From: Cylicocyclus nassatus
Lineage: Eukaryota; Nematoda; Chromadorea; Rhabditida; Strongylidae
Assembly: GCA_958299035.1 (NCBI GenBank)
Contig: CATQJL010000305.1
Span: 74,616,792 to 74,680,791, forward strand
Length of the DNA stretch: 64,000 nt
Direction of reading: 5' to 3'
The notes beneath the pieces are model-generated. The model saw only the letters and a program-made list of their open reading frames with translations, ran no database searches and was not told where the DNA came from. Numbering within the stretch: position 1 is the first letter of the stretch; each line of letters begins with the position of its first letter. The translations under genes and the position numbers were made by a program. Positions 11,891 through 22,290 of this stretch are shown one piece after another.

Positions 11891-12414
11891 ATGCTGACCA
11901 TCATGAAGGAATTGTAAATAACTACTCATTTCATGAGCTTTTCCCTATGGGAGTGGTAACTTCAAGAAGAGAAAATCATTGTGTAGAAGATTAAAAGGGT
12001 ATTTCAGTCAGTCACTGAAGTTATTATGGCCGGTAGTTTCCATAAAAGATAGTCACTTGTCACTCACATTTCTGAACAAACATCTTCACAAATAATTAGA
12101 TGCAACTGTGAAAAATTGACGACCCTGCAATTATTTCCGTAGTTTTTGCATAAAAATAGTCATTTTGCTCACTTTTTGGGCTTGAATTCATGATCTGCGC
12201 ATTTAGTTGTTAAGCAAATCCACAACTTTGCAAACCGTACGCGTCACCAATCCACTTGGTGGGCCAAAAGTCGCGTGGAACCGTTTGTCGCGCAGTTTTC
12301 AAAGGTCCCATTTATCGGATCGGTTGGTACACTTGCACAATTTGACCTACCATTTGATTCAACTAGCTTTGCATCGGCAAAGGTGGGGCTTCGTGACCTA
12401 ATTAAGGCTAAGTA

Positions 12415-12783
12415 ATGATCAGAGAGCACTCGCGCGAGAGAGACGCAGGTGCGTCGCGGGCGCGAGCGGCCTCATTTAGATCACAAAACCCCGCCCTAAT
12501 GGTGCCAAGCCAGTTGAATCAAATGTTACATGGTGGTAGGGTGCTTATGGCCAAAACTGTAGCTCAAGATCTTTACTACAACTCCTCCATGAATCTCGTG
12601 ACAGACAGAAATACACACACACGCTACAAACAGTCAAATGCTTACCGCTCTATTATAAGTCCTGATACTATTATTGAGTTGAATAAGCTAATTACCAAAG
12701 CGATGAGGGGTTTAAATGTTGGAAATACAGCTTGCGCGTTTTTGCTACAGCGCCTTCGTCGGAGCTGCAAAAGCATTTATTAA
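12415..12783 (+). CDS. Unrecognised 122-codon open frame
   Basis: I do not recognise this frame. It starts with an Arg-rich stretch and continues into RSIISPDTIIELNKLITKAM, a plausible helix. No neighbour, splice signal or domain supports it as a gene. It is listed only because it is the longest clean frame in the gap between the RTE copy and the PLE fragment, and it may be chance. Confidence 0.15.
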   Translation: MIREHSRERDAGASRARAASFRSQNPALMVPSQLNQMLHGGRVLMAKTVAQDLYYNSSMNLVTDRNTHTRYKQSNAYRSIISPDTIIELNKLITKAMRGLNVGNTACAFLLQRLRRSCKSIY

Positions 12784-13234
12784 AATTACTGCGAGAGGAG
12801 TACTTGAGAGATCACTGGCGTTCACTATCCAGAAGGTAGTGGTAAGAATAAAGTGAGATAACTCTACCTCTATCGCCTATTTATAGTCGCCGAGTTCTTG
12901 ATAAGACGACAAATCACTTATGACAGCTACACTCATCTTTCTGATTCATTTTTGGTGAGCGGACAAAGATGAAGAATGCTCAAGGGATTTAGGAGCAACA
13001 AATTCAGGTTCATGGTCTAAGGGGAAAAGATACTTGATGGCCTTAGCCTTTCATGTAACATATGTCATGACATTTGTTTTGAAACGCTGATCTCAATCGT
13101 ATTCGTTATCTGCAGAACGACATAAACCGTATTTCCTCCATCTGGCGTGTTTGTACAAGTGTACGAGTAATTTCGATGGGTGCCAAATGCCTCGAATGGT
13201 CCGTTGGTTAGCACTGTCGATTATTACACAATGG

Positions 13235-13615
13235 TTATCCGTTTGATCTCGGTCGGTGCAAATGTTTTTGGTTAGCGCTTTTAGAAGCGCTGAACGCTCT
13301 ACGTTCTGCAGCTAACGAAGATAGTTTCGAGATCAGGACTTCGAGACAAGCATTTTGATAAAATATTTTGAAAGGGCACGGCCCACATGTTACTCCCTTG
13401 TAAAATGGAAACAGCGACTTCTTTGATAGTGTTGTCGTAGCAGTGCATGCTATTAACTCCAAGGAAAATTTTTGACTCATTCAACCCACCTAAATGTTCT
13501 TTAATGCGAGAAATTAAAGGCCATCCCGTTTCGCCTGTATAGGTGTCTCGCAAGATTTGCACCTTATGAGGAAAGCTACCTAACTTAGCTCGGCCTTTTG
13601 GCAAGGGACATATAT
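13235..13615 (-). mobile_element. Penelope-like element fragment: GIY-YIG endonuclease
   Basis: The minus-strand frame 13604-13299 encodes KVQILRDTYTGETGWPLISR then IKEHLGGLNESK, the core of the GIY-YIG nuclease carried by PLEs. Here the YIGETG-type motif reads YTGETG, followed by the conserved basic helix. Downstream text in another frame continues the family C-terminus (AVSILQGSN). The N-terminal RT is absent, so it is a 3' fragment without function. Confidence 0.65.
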
Positions 13616-13966
13616 GCTGGATTAGATTCGAACGCTGATTCCAAGTATGCTAATCCTAGCTGCCGAACTCCATTCCGAAGCGTGTTATGGTCTTTTTCCT
13701 GCGCGAAATTGGCATACTACTGGACAGGGAAGACTGCCTATAGATAAAAATCTGCAAGAAAAAGGTGCTAAAATGTCGAAATAAAGCAAAATCAATTTTT
13801 TCTCACCAAAAAGAAGCTCAACTCAAGTATACTAGCACTTAGGTGATGATAACTCGCTTCGGAATGGAATTCGGCAGCTAGGATTAGCATATTCGGAATC
13901 AGCGTTTGCAGCTGATTCCGAACGTATATGTCCCATGCCAAAAGGCCGAGCTAAGTTAGGTAGATT
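13580..13966. repeat. Inverted repeat flanking the PLE fragment
   Basis: The segment 13580-13690 (ACCTAACTTAGCTCGGCCTT..) returns as its reverse complement at 13852-13966 (..GGCCGAGCTAAGTTAGGT), with a spacer of about 160 bp. The shared arm includes the first part of the PLE nuclease frame, so one PLE end was duplicated in inverse orientation. Confidence 0.6.
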
Positions 13967-14024
13967 CCCTTGTTAAAAACTAAATAGATAACGCCGGAAT
14001 TTAAGCAGTTTCCCTCCTTATTGT

Positions 14025-14032
14025 GGTCAGAC
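14025..14032. repeat. Left 8-bp target duplication of hAT-type unit (GGTCAGAC)
   Basis: GGTCAGAC immediately precedes CAGGGTAAAG. The identical octamer follows the right terminus at 18085-18092. Confidence 0.9.
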
Positions 14033-15033
14033 CAGGGTAAAGCGGGGGGTGCGGCACGCCGCAAGGGGGGGTCGTAAGGGGGGGGGGTAGGTAGGGGGGG
14101 GGGGGTCGTATCGACCCAAGGTCAAAAGCGGTTTCTAAGGGGAAATGACTGCAGCTAAGTTCTTAGATGTGCCACGCTTTTTTCCATTTACCTTACAAGG
14201 TCGAAGAGGTCCGAAACTGAGTAAAAAATTGATTTGAAAGCAAAGAAATATAGATGGTGCACCAAGAAGATTTAGTTTCAAAGATGATGAATCATTACAG
14301 TGATCGTGTTAGTACATTGGATTTGTTCGTGTGTACTGTTCTGTGCTGCCGCTCACACAGCTGGTTGTGCGTGAAAAACATAAACCGATTATAAGGATAA
14401 AGGATAGCGGATTCCGCGTCCTCAAACCCTCTGCAGGCATGCGCCGAACGCACACACTAACTTCATAGTCGTCTATTGTATGTGTGCAAGCCTATTACAT
14501 TGACTTGCGCACTTGCACAAGCTGTGTGACTAAACTGACTTGATGAAAGCGCTGTTGAAATCCTGCAAAATTCAAGTTCAACGACACAAACTCGCAGATA
14601 CCGTATGCCTACCGTAACCTACCGTATCTCTAATCAAGCATAATTGTCGTAATCCGCGTGTCGAATAACCCCTATGCGCCAAGTTTCAGCGAACTCTGAG
14701 GTCTCCGAGCAGTAAACAACCTTGTATAAAGCAGTAATTTAAAACATGATTAACTTCATCTTAACGGTGAGTAAGCTACATCTTCTTGCACTCAATACAA
14801 AGCACTACTCCTTCTTTGTCCACCTCAGGAATCCCGCTTCAGAAGACCTCCAAACTATTGAATTAGAAGCCAACCAAAATCGCTTTTAGGTTTTGATCGC
14901 TGTGCTTTCACCAAATATTAATCAGAGCTAAGAAGACGAATCAGGCTCAAAACATCCCTATGGAATCTACGAGGTTTAGGCTATTGATTCATATAGATAT
15001 TGTCCGCTAAAAATGTTTTTTTGATATAGTTAA

Positions 15034-15101
15034 TGGCCTGCGGCACCCCCCCTCAAAACCTGCGGCTGCCGCAGGTTTTGAGGGGGGGGTGCCGCAGGCC
15101 A
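15034..15101. mobile_element. 68-bp foldback with TTAA flanks
   Basis: TGGCCTGCGGCACCCCCCC.. is followed by its near-perfect reverse complement, flanked on both sides by TTAA. The arms are about 34 bp, with one extra G in the tract. TTAA duplications are typical of piggyBac-type MITEs, but a simple TA or TTAA hairpin insertion is equally possible. Confidence 0.7.
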
Positions 15102-15545
15102 TTAACTTACCTTCAAAACGTTCAAACAGCTGCCTTTTTCATGTCAACCTATAGATCCATCCTTCCTCTCTCCGTAGTAGCATTTGCCACCCCCCAAGCG
15201 CCCCCTCTAAGTAGAGATACGGTGGGTTTTCTGAACCCTACTCACCGAAGCACCAAGTCCGACAACCGCCGAAAATATTGGTGTACGGTAGGAGTCGAAA
15301 AATTGCCATCACACCAATGGCTGAGCCAGGACAGTTTGAAATGCGCATTTCAAAATCCACTCGTCTGCAGCACCTCACCTCACCTCACCTCATTTTGATT
15401 GTTCTTTCGTTTCTTTGGTTTCTTTTGTTCTTCTGTTCTTTTGCAAAGTGCTTTTCAAAATGCATTTTGACGTATTCGCCGTTCTGAACTTTTCTCAAAG
15501 CGTGTATTGAGTTTTTTAGTTTTTGCCAATATTCTCTCATTATAG

Positions 15546-17512
15546 ATGTTTACAGGAATTTTTGTTGCCTATATGCTACAAATGCTATATGCTCCTCAAC
15601 AATTACTGGATGAGGTATTTATTCACACTGTTCCGTTTTTCATGCGCATCACAAAAGATTTCCTCAAGTTACGACCCTTGATGCGCGTCTGGAATGAGTC
15701 AATCGTGAGAGCATGGAGACTTCTTGAATTATTTGTGCCTATGAACCTTCCTCCTGAAAAACAGCTGACTCATGGTATGTTTTGTATAATTGCTTTTCAT
15801 TTTGTGAATAAAGCAGATATTCTATGTAGGAAGTGCGCTATGGCTTGATGAAGCATGGCATTGGTTTGTGACAGTAGAAAATAATAACCTGATTGAGGGT
15901 TCCATACTCAAGATGTTTGTCCGGTGGGTATACTAACGAGCCAAGCCTTATGGATTCAAATAAGTTCTTTGTGAAAGCTGATATTTCAGGCTTTCCGTTG
16001 AATGTCCCGGCTCGGTCAACTGGCGCGATAAGCTCGATGTCATCTTCACCAGGGTGAGCATTTCATATAATTTTTATCTTTCGAGCTTTTGGCTGAGATA
16101 AGATATAATTCCTTTGGCTATATTTACTTATATTTTAGCTTATCCGCTCTTTCCGACTTGGTAATGTGGTGGGTCTCTGCCAACATTTCAATCTGGAAGG
16201 TGCTTCTGGGTTCATTACTTACGTTATGGGCACAGAATGCCACGATGAGTAAGTCAAAAGTGTTTATGTGGCTATCATAGGTTCTTTTTTATCTGCTTTA
16301 TTTTTTAGGGTTATGGAGAAATTAAAGTCAGTATTTTTGCTTGTTGAATCCTACTTGCATCCATCAAATCACGGCATGCACACACAGAATTTGCTTATGT
16401 TCATGAATAAGTGAGTCCACTTACTAATTTTGTTAGAGAAGTTCATTAGATTAGTTGCTGCTTAACCACTATTCAGTAATTGAGTGCTTGGATAATTCAG
16501 ACTTTCGCTATGTTTGCTTTCTCGTGTGAAGCGAGAGCGAATGGAGAAAACGTCCAACAAACAGCGTACTTTCATCAAGGTAGGGGTTATTTTGGATTCA
16601 AGCTTGTTTGCATTCCATGTCGTTTTTTCCTTATTTGTCATTGAATGACCGAATTGGTTCTTCCACTGTCAGATCCCATGTTCTATGAGACTGTCGCAAG
16701 CTCAGCTGGACCAGTTTGTAACCCTCATGTTGCCATGCTTGAAGCTGGCGATGTTTTCTAAAGCCAGAAATGAGTACGTTATCCATCTATATCGCTGCGA
16801 TACTTGTTCTGGGATTTGTTGAATTTGCTTATAAGTCATTTTTCTCGGTTATTCATTTGAGTCCGCTTCAGGTTTGTCGCACCAATCGTGCAATGTTGCT
16901 GTAGCATTAGTCCAAAGATCGTACTGCCAGCAGTGATGGATATGTGAGTTTTTTTTAGTATGAAGATTATGTGCACACTGCTTTTTTTAGAGTTTACCCA
17001 GCATTAGAGACTCTAACCGAACCTCATCGTTTATTGCAAGCTCTGTAAGTTTTGGTTGCTGTAGCACCTGTGCTCGCAAAGGATCAACCTGGCAAAGATG
17101 GGAAGACATTCCGGTAGGCTGAAGTTGTTTATTTCTCTCTTGAGTTACTTAATCCTCACTCATTGAACTTTTCTGCTTTTATACTATAATGATTGCTTTA
17201 TAGAATCCATGCTGTCAATTTGATGAATTCGCTTCTACCAGGCCTCGATCAAAATGACATGGGAAAGTGTTTGACAACCTTCCAGGTATGCTTCTTCTGT
17301 ACTTGATTTTTAATTCACGCTTTATTTCTGATTTCACAGTACATTTACTGACACATTCTAGATCGTGGGAGTTTTGGTCAATCTGATCCCGTTGGTTGAT
17401 TGCTCTGAAGCCATATTCTTACGCTCAGATTTATCCGAAGATGAGAAAGAGCTATGCTAAGCAACAGCTAACTTCGACAGTATCATCGCCATGTTTATGG
17501 ACAAGTTCTTAT
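15546..17512 (+). pseudogene. PSME4/PA200 (proteasome activator subunit 4) fragment, ~12 exons, two in-frame stops
   Basis: PSME4 is a HEAT-repeat cap of the 20S proteasome. Exon joins are phase-consistent with GT-AG introns of 40-110 bp. They give in order SALWLDEAWHWFVTVENNN, SVNWRDKLDVIFTRLIRSFR, FLLVESYLHPSNHG, RRVKRER-like, [55 protein letters not shown] and VGVLVNLIPLVDCSEA. The landmarks YPALETLTEPH, LPGxDxND..KC..TFQ and LVPLVDCS are characteristic of the family. The fragment covers part of the N-terminal half; both gene ends are missing. Two TAA codons interrupt the frame, after RLLQAL (17047-17049) and after DEKELC (17459-17461); from memory of human PSME4 both sites are serine. It lies wholly within hAT-type ends, so it is probably a captured, decayed copy. 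Confidence 0.8.
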
Positions 17513-18084
17513 CGCTATGCTTGTTTTTGCACTGTCTTTGCATATTTCAATCATTGTCAGTCGTGCTCAAAACTTGCTTATATCGACTCTGGGGGAATTT
17601 ACATGCACTTTAGGTTGCTCTCAATAATGACCGAATATGGCGAAGCCGCAGTGTTTACCGGTTCACACACTAACATCAATGCAAAGACAAGGGCGAATAT
17701 GGATGACCACATTCCTGCATTTGTTTTTTTTTTGGAAAAAGTTTCATTCACGCGAAGTTACCCATCTAATATGGAAAAGCTTTTGAAATGAATAGTTGTT
17801 TACAAATTATTCGTGGTAGTCCGCATAGCGCGGTGAGTTTCAATGTCATTAATGTGCGGGAAATAGTAAGGCGTACAGACAGTGGGGCCAGTGCGAGCCT
17901 CTGCGAAGCAGAGGTGACGCGCTGGTCTGCACATAATCCGAAGCTCAAGAGCTAGCTTGGGAATTCGGGAGGGAGGAGGGGGGGGGGTAGGGAATGGAGG
18001 GGGGGGGGGTCGTGCCGAGGTCCGGCCCAAGGGGGGGGGGGGTCGTATCCGGCGGTCGCGTGCCGCACCCCCCGCTTTACCCTG

Positions 18085-18092
18085 GGTCAGAC
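18085..18092. repeat. Right 8-bp target duplication of hAT-type unit (GGTCAGAC)
   Basis: It is identical to 14025-14032 and immediately follows ..CTTTACCCTG. Confidence 0.9.
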
Positions 18093-18239
18093 TACGCAGT
18101 TATAGTCGTGCACAGTCGATCATAGCAGCGATTGCGTACTAATTGTTTTCTGAGGTTTGGGGAGGTACATCTTTACCCTTACAATAACTTGCAGTCCTTC
18201 GTGATCTAAATTTTTACAAATAGCCTGCTTACGTTACCA

Positions 18240-18395
18240 GGGATAATGTAAGCTGGGCCACTGATAAGCTTGCGCAATATCAGTTTTGACTCCAGCTGCG
18301 TTGCACAGTCTTTCGATGTTACATCCCTCTACACCGATATTCCGAACGATGAGCGATGCAAGCAATCTTCGAACTTCTAGCAGAGCATCAATCTA
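18240..18395 (+). mobile_element. Penelope-like RT fragment, left piece (split by insertion)
   Basis: The plus strand encodes DNVSWA near 18243 (PLE connector) and then SSCVAQSFDVTSLYTDIPND, the PLE RT motif with the first catalytic Asp. The same text recurs at 26830-26900. The piece stops at GAGCATCAATCTA, where a TA-flanked element begins, and continues at 19723. Confidence 0.6.
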
Positions 18396-19720
18396 CAGGG
18401 TGGGGCAAAAGTTTGGGAGCCTAGTACTTTTTCAGATGAAATCAGAAGGAAAGTGCCTAGGAACAAAAACTTCGCACACATAAATCGAACCATTACAAAT
18501 ATAGCACTGCTCTCAAATTTTGAGATTGCCTCTTCTGCCTTCAGAGCAGCCCGTCGAAATCTTGGCGAGTCCGCCTGTCGTGGCACGCAGACGGTCGTGA
18601 TGAAGTTCGTCCTACCCTTTACGATAACTGTTTTTTTCACCAGGCAAATGTGCGGTGTGAGAGGGCAAGTGCTTTTTAGATGAAATCAGAAGGAAAGTGC
18701 CTAAGAACAAAAACTTCGGTGCACACATAAATCGAACCATTACAAATGTAGTACTGCTCTCAAATTTTGAGATTGCCTCTTCTGGCTTCAGAGGGGGGGG
18801 AGGACATTAGGTCGCCGAAAAAGGGCGGTCCCCGCGGTCATTTGCGACAAATATGCACCTTTGTACATGCGCGGACATGCGTTCCTGCAGGGAATCCGCG
18901 CGGGACTCTTCCAAATTCGGCGACCTAATGTCCTCCACCCGCTTCAGAGCAGCCCGTCGAAATCTTGGCGAGTCCGCCTGTCGTGGCACGCAGACGGTCG
19001 TGATGAAATTTGTCCTACCCTTTACGATAACTGTTTTTTTTTTCACCAGGCAAATGTGCGGTGTGAGAGGGCAAGCTTTTGGCTACGACGTACTACAAAG
19101 AAATTTTCTTTTGCAATGTTTAGGAAAAAACTTTGGAATTTTAGTTGAAGGCGAGTGTACTCGTATACTGGAAATCTGGATGCGAGAACGAGAGCGAATA
19201 ATCATAATCTGAAAAGTATTGAAATAGCTTGATCGATCAAACTCAAGTACATGCTTGCATAGGAGACTCATGGAAGGAGTATAGTCCAGAATTCAGTGCC
19301 TGCTGTGCTCCTATAGCTTCCAAATTTATTTTGAAAAAAATGGCCCTGGCACGCAAGTAGTGTTCACAAATTTTTATTATGCGTTTTCGAAAAAATAGTA
19401 CCTGACAAACGCAACGGCTACAAATTGATAGCGCAAAGTCTCCTTCACATTGTGTGCGTCAAAGTGCTCTAGAATATCCACTGTATTTTTAGCTACGAAA
19501 TAAGCTGTGGAGACCAAAAATTTCGATTTTCTCGCTTTGCAGAACACTGTTTGATAAATTCAAATCCTATAAAAAATATGTCAAGCATTTTCAGCCAAGC
19601 AAAGTGTAATTTATAGAGGATGATTGCAGCAATATGTGGCACAAATTTGGAGTCAAAATCCCAGTAGTTTCTTGATTTACAGCACTGCAAAGTAGGCTCC
19701 TAGACTTTTGCCCCACCCTG
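18396..19720. mobile_element. Mariner-type element, 1325 bp, non-autonomous
   Basis: CAGGGTGGGGCAAAAGTTTG at the left is mirrored by ..GACTTTTGCCCCACCCTG at the right, with TA on both flanks (18394-18395, 19721-19722). No transposase is apparent. The interior includes a block (18435-18668, AAATCAGAAGGAAAGTGCCT..) that is repeated directly at 18669-19075; the second copy is interrupted by a nested MITE. Confidence 0.8.
18794..18940. mobile_element. Mutator-like MITE, 147 bp, with 9-bp target duplication
   Basis: GGGGGGGAGGACATTAGGTC opens the element and GACCTAATGTCCTCCACCC closes it; inverted homology continues to CGCCGAA. GCTTCAGAG occurs on both sides (18785-18793 and 18941-18949). A 9-bp duplication with GGG-terminal repeats fits Mutator-like MITEs. 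Removing it restores continuity with the direct duplicate at 18540-18550, which is the empty site. Confidence 0.8.
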
Positions 19721-19722
19721 TA

Positions 19723-19990
19723 CAATCTATTAGTTTGTTCGCCTTGCCATCAGAGATATAGACAGACTGATTTTTGCGTCCAGAGATTGTATACTGGCAG
19801 TACCTACATGAGTTCTGCGTGTCTCTACTAGAGGATAATCATTACCACGTGATATATGGTCTGCCATTTTCGACGATTGCTTGCGTTCTTGTTGTTCAAA
19901 TGAAATTCGTGCGGCCGTTTCTACATATTTTCGATCGCTGATTTTTTAACTCAGCTGGGATGTTAGGATGCATAATGTACCAGGATGTTT
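19723..19990 (+). mobile_element. Penelope-like fragment, right piece
   Basis: It resumes the text LVCSPCHQ (AGTTTGTTCGCCTTGCCATC) that is continuous in the other PLE copy at 26950-26970, which proves the split. Further right, 19820-19930 is an inverted copy of 27640-27730. Frames are broken. Confidence 0.5.
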
Positions 19991-21891
19991 TTGTTGTTAG
20001 GTTTGCAATACCGCTTTATTTTGAATTCCCCATTTGAACTTGACTCAATCACAATGGCGCGGCTGCGCGAGATTCGTCTTTGCAACACAAGCGATTAAAG
20101 TTGCTGTCAGTGATAAAGGGGAGAGTTTGTGGTTATTAGTCCACTTTTAGACGTCGCCATGACTCAAACAAATCTACAAGAGGGCAGTCTCTACAGGCTG
20201 TCTTCAATTACCGTGAGTAGATGTATGAGAAAAAGCTCGCTCTGCGGGGTGCCTAGACGCAGAATCTCACGTCTCAAAAACGAATTATAGTAGGGGCCCC
20301 GGCCAGCTTCCCATAGGAACCTCCGCGGCGCATACGCATCGCGCGTCAACGCGCGTTCTGTTGGCGCTTCTCATCTCACTTTTGAACAAAAAAACGTTTT
20401 TACGTGAAGATAGGAGAAAAATAACAAGTGGAAACCCTCTAATCTCAGCTTGAGAAAATCCTAAGCAAAAGAGAATTTTCATAACTTTCACTAACACTTA
20501 GTTTCTAGTCAATTTCATAAATGATTGTATGATACTACTAATGATGGGTGAAAATCACAGAAGTTACAGAGAAAGGAGCATTTTGAAACGTTTTCCTTCG
20601 GTAGTCCTAATAAACATGAGAAGTGTTAGCTCGAGAGTGTAATTGTACAAAAGGAAGCTTCAATGTCGCATCGAAAAAGACGTTAGGTCCGTCATAGAAA
20701 CCTTCGCAGATAGCTCTTCCTAAAATGAACTCAGTCTTCACTACCGAGGGAAAAAACTAGATCTTTCTGAGATAAATGCTCCTCAAGACCTCTAAGGCTT
20801 CTAAAAGCTTTTAAACATCAGTGCCCGTAGTAATCTACCCTACTTGCCGGCAGGTCTTGCTCTCAACTAGCCGCGATCTCGCCCTCAGATCATGAAAACT
20901 GCCAACGTCCTCTAGAGGTTCTCCAAAGCAATCAGTCTGGCACTCTCCAGGTCTGTCGGTCCAGCTTAGAGGTGGGCACCAGTTGGAGATCGAAAAAAAA
21001 TCCGAAAAATCCCGACAACTTCAAATTTTGGACCCAAAAGGTTGACCTGCCGGCAACTTCGTGAGGTATTTTTTCGAGATTTCTGCCGCGATCTCGCCCT
21101 CAACCTGCCGGCATCTCGCCCTCATGTCAGAAAAGAAAGAGGAATAGTTTGTTTATTGAGGAGTGCAACCTGCCGGCATCTCGTCGTGCCCCTACCACGT
21201 CGAGATGCCGGCAGGTTCGTGACATACATCTCGTTATCTGGCGGATTTTTGATCGATTTCATTATATTCTTGTTTCTCTTTTGCTACTGAGGCATACTTA
21301 TCACCCAAAACAGTCACAAATGTTCAAAAATCGCTGGCATAATGAGTTTTTCTAATTTGTTGTAAGATACAACGAGTTTTAAGTTTATCTGAGCTTTTAC
21401 TGATTTCAAAATTCACTGTCGGTGTATGTCTATTTTATGTTTGTTACAATTCTTAATTGAACAGCCACACGGTTGTCGGTAAGTATTCCTCATTGCCTGA
21501 ATAAGCTTTTTGATCTTATGTTTGAGAATTCCGATAGCACAACTATCGCATGCTTGACCAATTACGATTTTTCGATTGTTTTCCTCGTTCAGCTTTGTTT
21601 CTACACTTCCCGTTATGCTGACGGTGCATACCTGCCAAGGAGGTTTTAACCAGCCGAAAGTTCAGATCGCTACAGTTCCCTGTTGGAGCATTCGCAGCGC
21701 TTTTTGCGTCGTTGAGATCTCCATGTATCTGACACATCTTCTCTATGGAGGTTTGTTTAGGTAATTATTTTTTTGGTTCTTTTATGATTCTTTTTCATTT
21801 TATCTTTTTGCTTTTGTCAGATTCAGCGTTTCGTTGCTGTTGTTCTTCACTTGCCTAAACCCTAACTAAATGCTATTTTATCAAACAAGTA
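19991..21891. other. Intergenic stretch with small repeats
   Basis: 20291-20350 (GGGGCCCCGGCCAGCTTCCC) is an inverted relative of 26565-26620, so a MITE family is likely. Between 20848 and 21225 the word CTGCCGGCA recurs several times, with CTGCCGGCATCTCG present in both orientations (21110-21215). A 62-codon frame at 21576-21764, preceded by CTCGTTCAG and followed by GTAATT, could be an exon but matches nothing I know. Confidence 0.4.
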
Positions 21892-22094
21892 CCCTATTTT
21901 CAGGTGTATAAGCCGCACTTTTTCAAATTTTCGCCCGAGCTGCTGTGTTTTGAGAAGCGATCCTTATGCCGCACGATTCTTTTAGGCAATACGCAGCACG
22001 GTATATTATCCTTTGGTCGCGAGGTTCTTTAATGTGTTCGGGCTAGTCCATGTAAGCTGGGACCACCCCGCGGCTTATACACCTGAAAATAGGG
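21892..22094. mobile_element. MITE, 203 bp, TA target site
   Basis: CCCTATTTTCAGGTGTATAA begins the element and its reverse complement ends it; the inverted repeats are about 25 bp (to GCCGC). TA flanks both sides (21890-21891, 22095-22096). This is mariner/Tc1 type by its target site. Confidence 0.85.
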
Positions 22095-22106
22095 TATAAG
22101 GTTTTA

Positions 22107-22282
22107 GGCCCTGGCCAGACTTCGCTCAAAGGCGCCCAATAGCTCTCAAAAGCGCCCAAAAGCGCCCAAATTTCTCTGGTGTCTCTTAACTTTCTCGTGT
22201 GAGGAGAGATGAGAGAGAGTGAGGAGAGGTTAGAGAAGTTTGGGCACTTTTGGGCGCTTTTGAGCGAAGTCTGGCCAGGGCC
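22107..22282. mobile_element. MITE, 176 bp, TTA target site (PIF/Harbinger type)
   Basis: GGCCCTGGCCAGACTTCGCT is mirrored by AGCGAAGTCTGGCCAGGGCC, continuing inward to GCGCCCAA. TTA is duplicated on both flanks (22104-22106, 22283-22285), the usual Harbinger target. It directly precedes the first huntingtin-like exon. Confidence 0.85.
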
Positions 22283-22290
22283 TTAGGTGT

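Larger units (their letters stand above)
14033..18084. mobile_element. Non-autonomous hAT-type transposon carrying a PSME4 gene fragment
   Basis: The unit of 4052 bp begins CAGGGTAAAGCGGGGGGTGC and ends in its exact reverse complement; the inverted repeats are identical for 27 bp. An 8-bp duplication GGTCAGAC flanks it. CAGGG ends plus an 8-bp duplication are diagnostic of the hAT superfamily. Inside each end lie G-tracts with repeated GGGGGGTCGTA units. No transposase was found. Instead the interior contains twelve spliced exons homologous to the proteasome activator PSME4, so this looks like a Pack-type capture that would need a hAT transposase supplied in trans. Confidence 0.85.

Noticed and set aside
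17800..18142. Pro- and Gly-rich frames near 18 kb
   Set aside because: They come from the G-tracts at the right end of the hAT-type unit.
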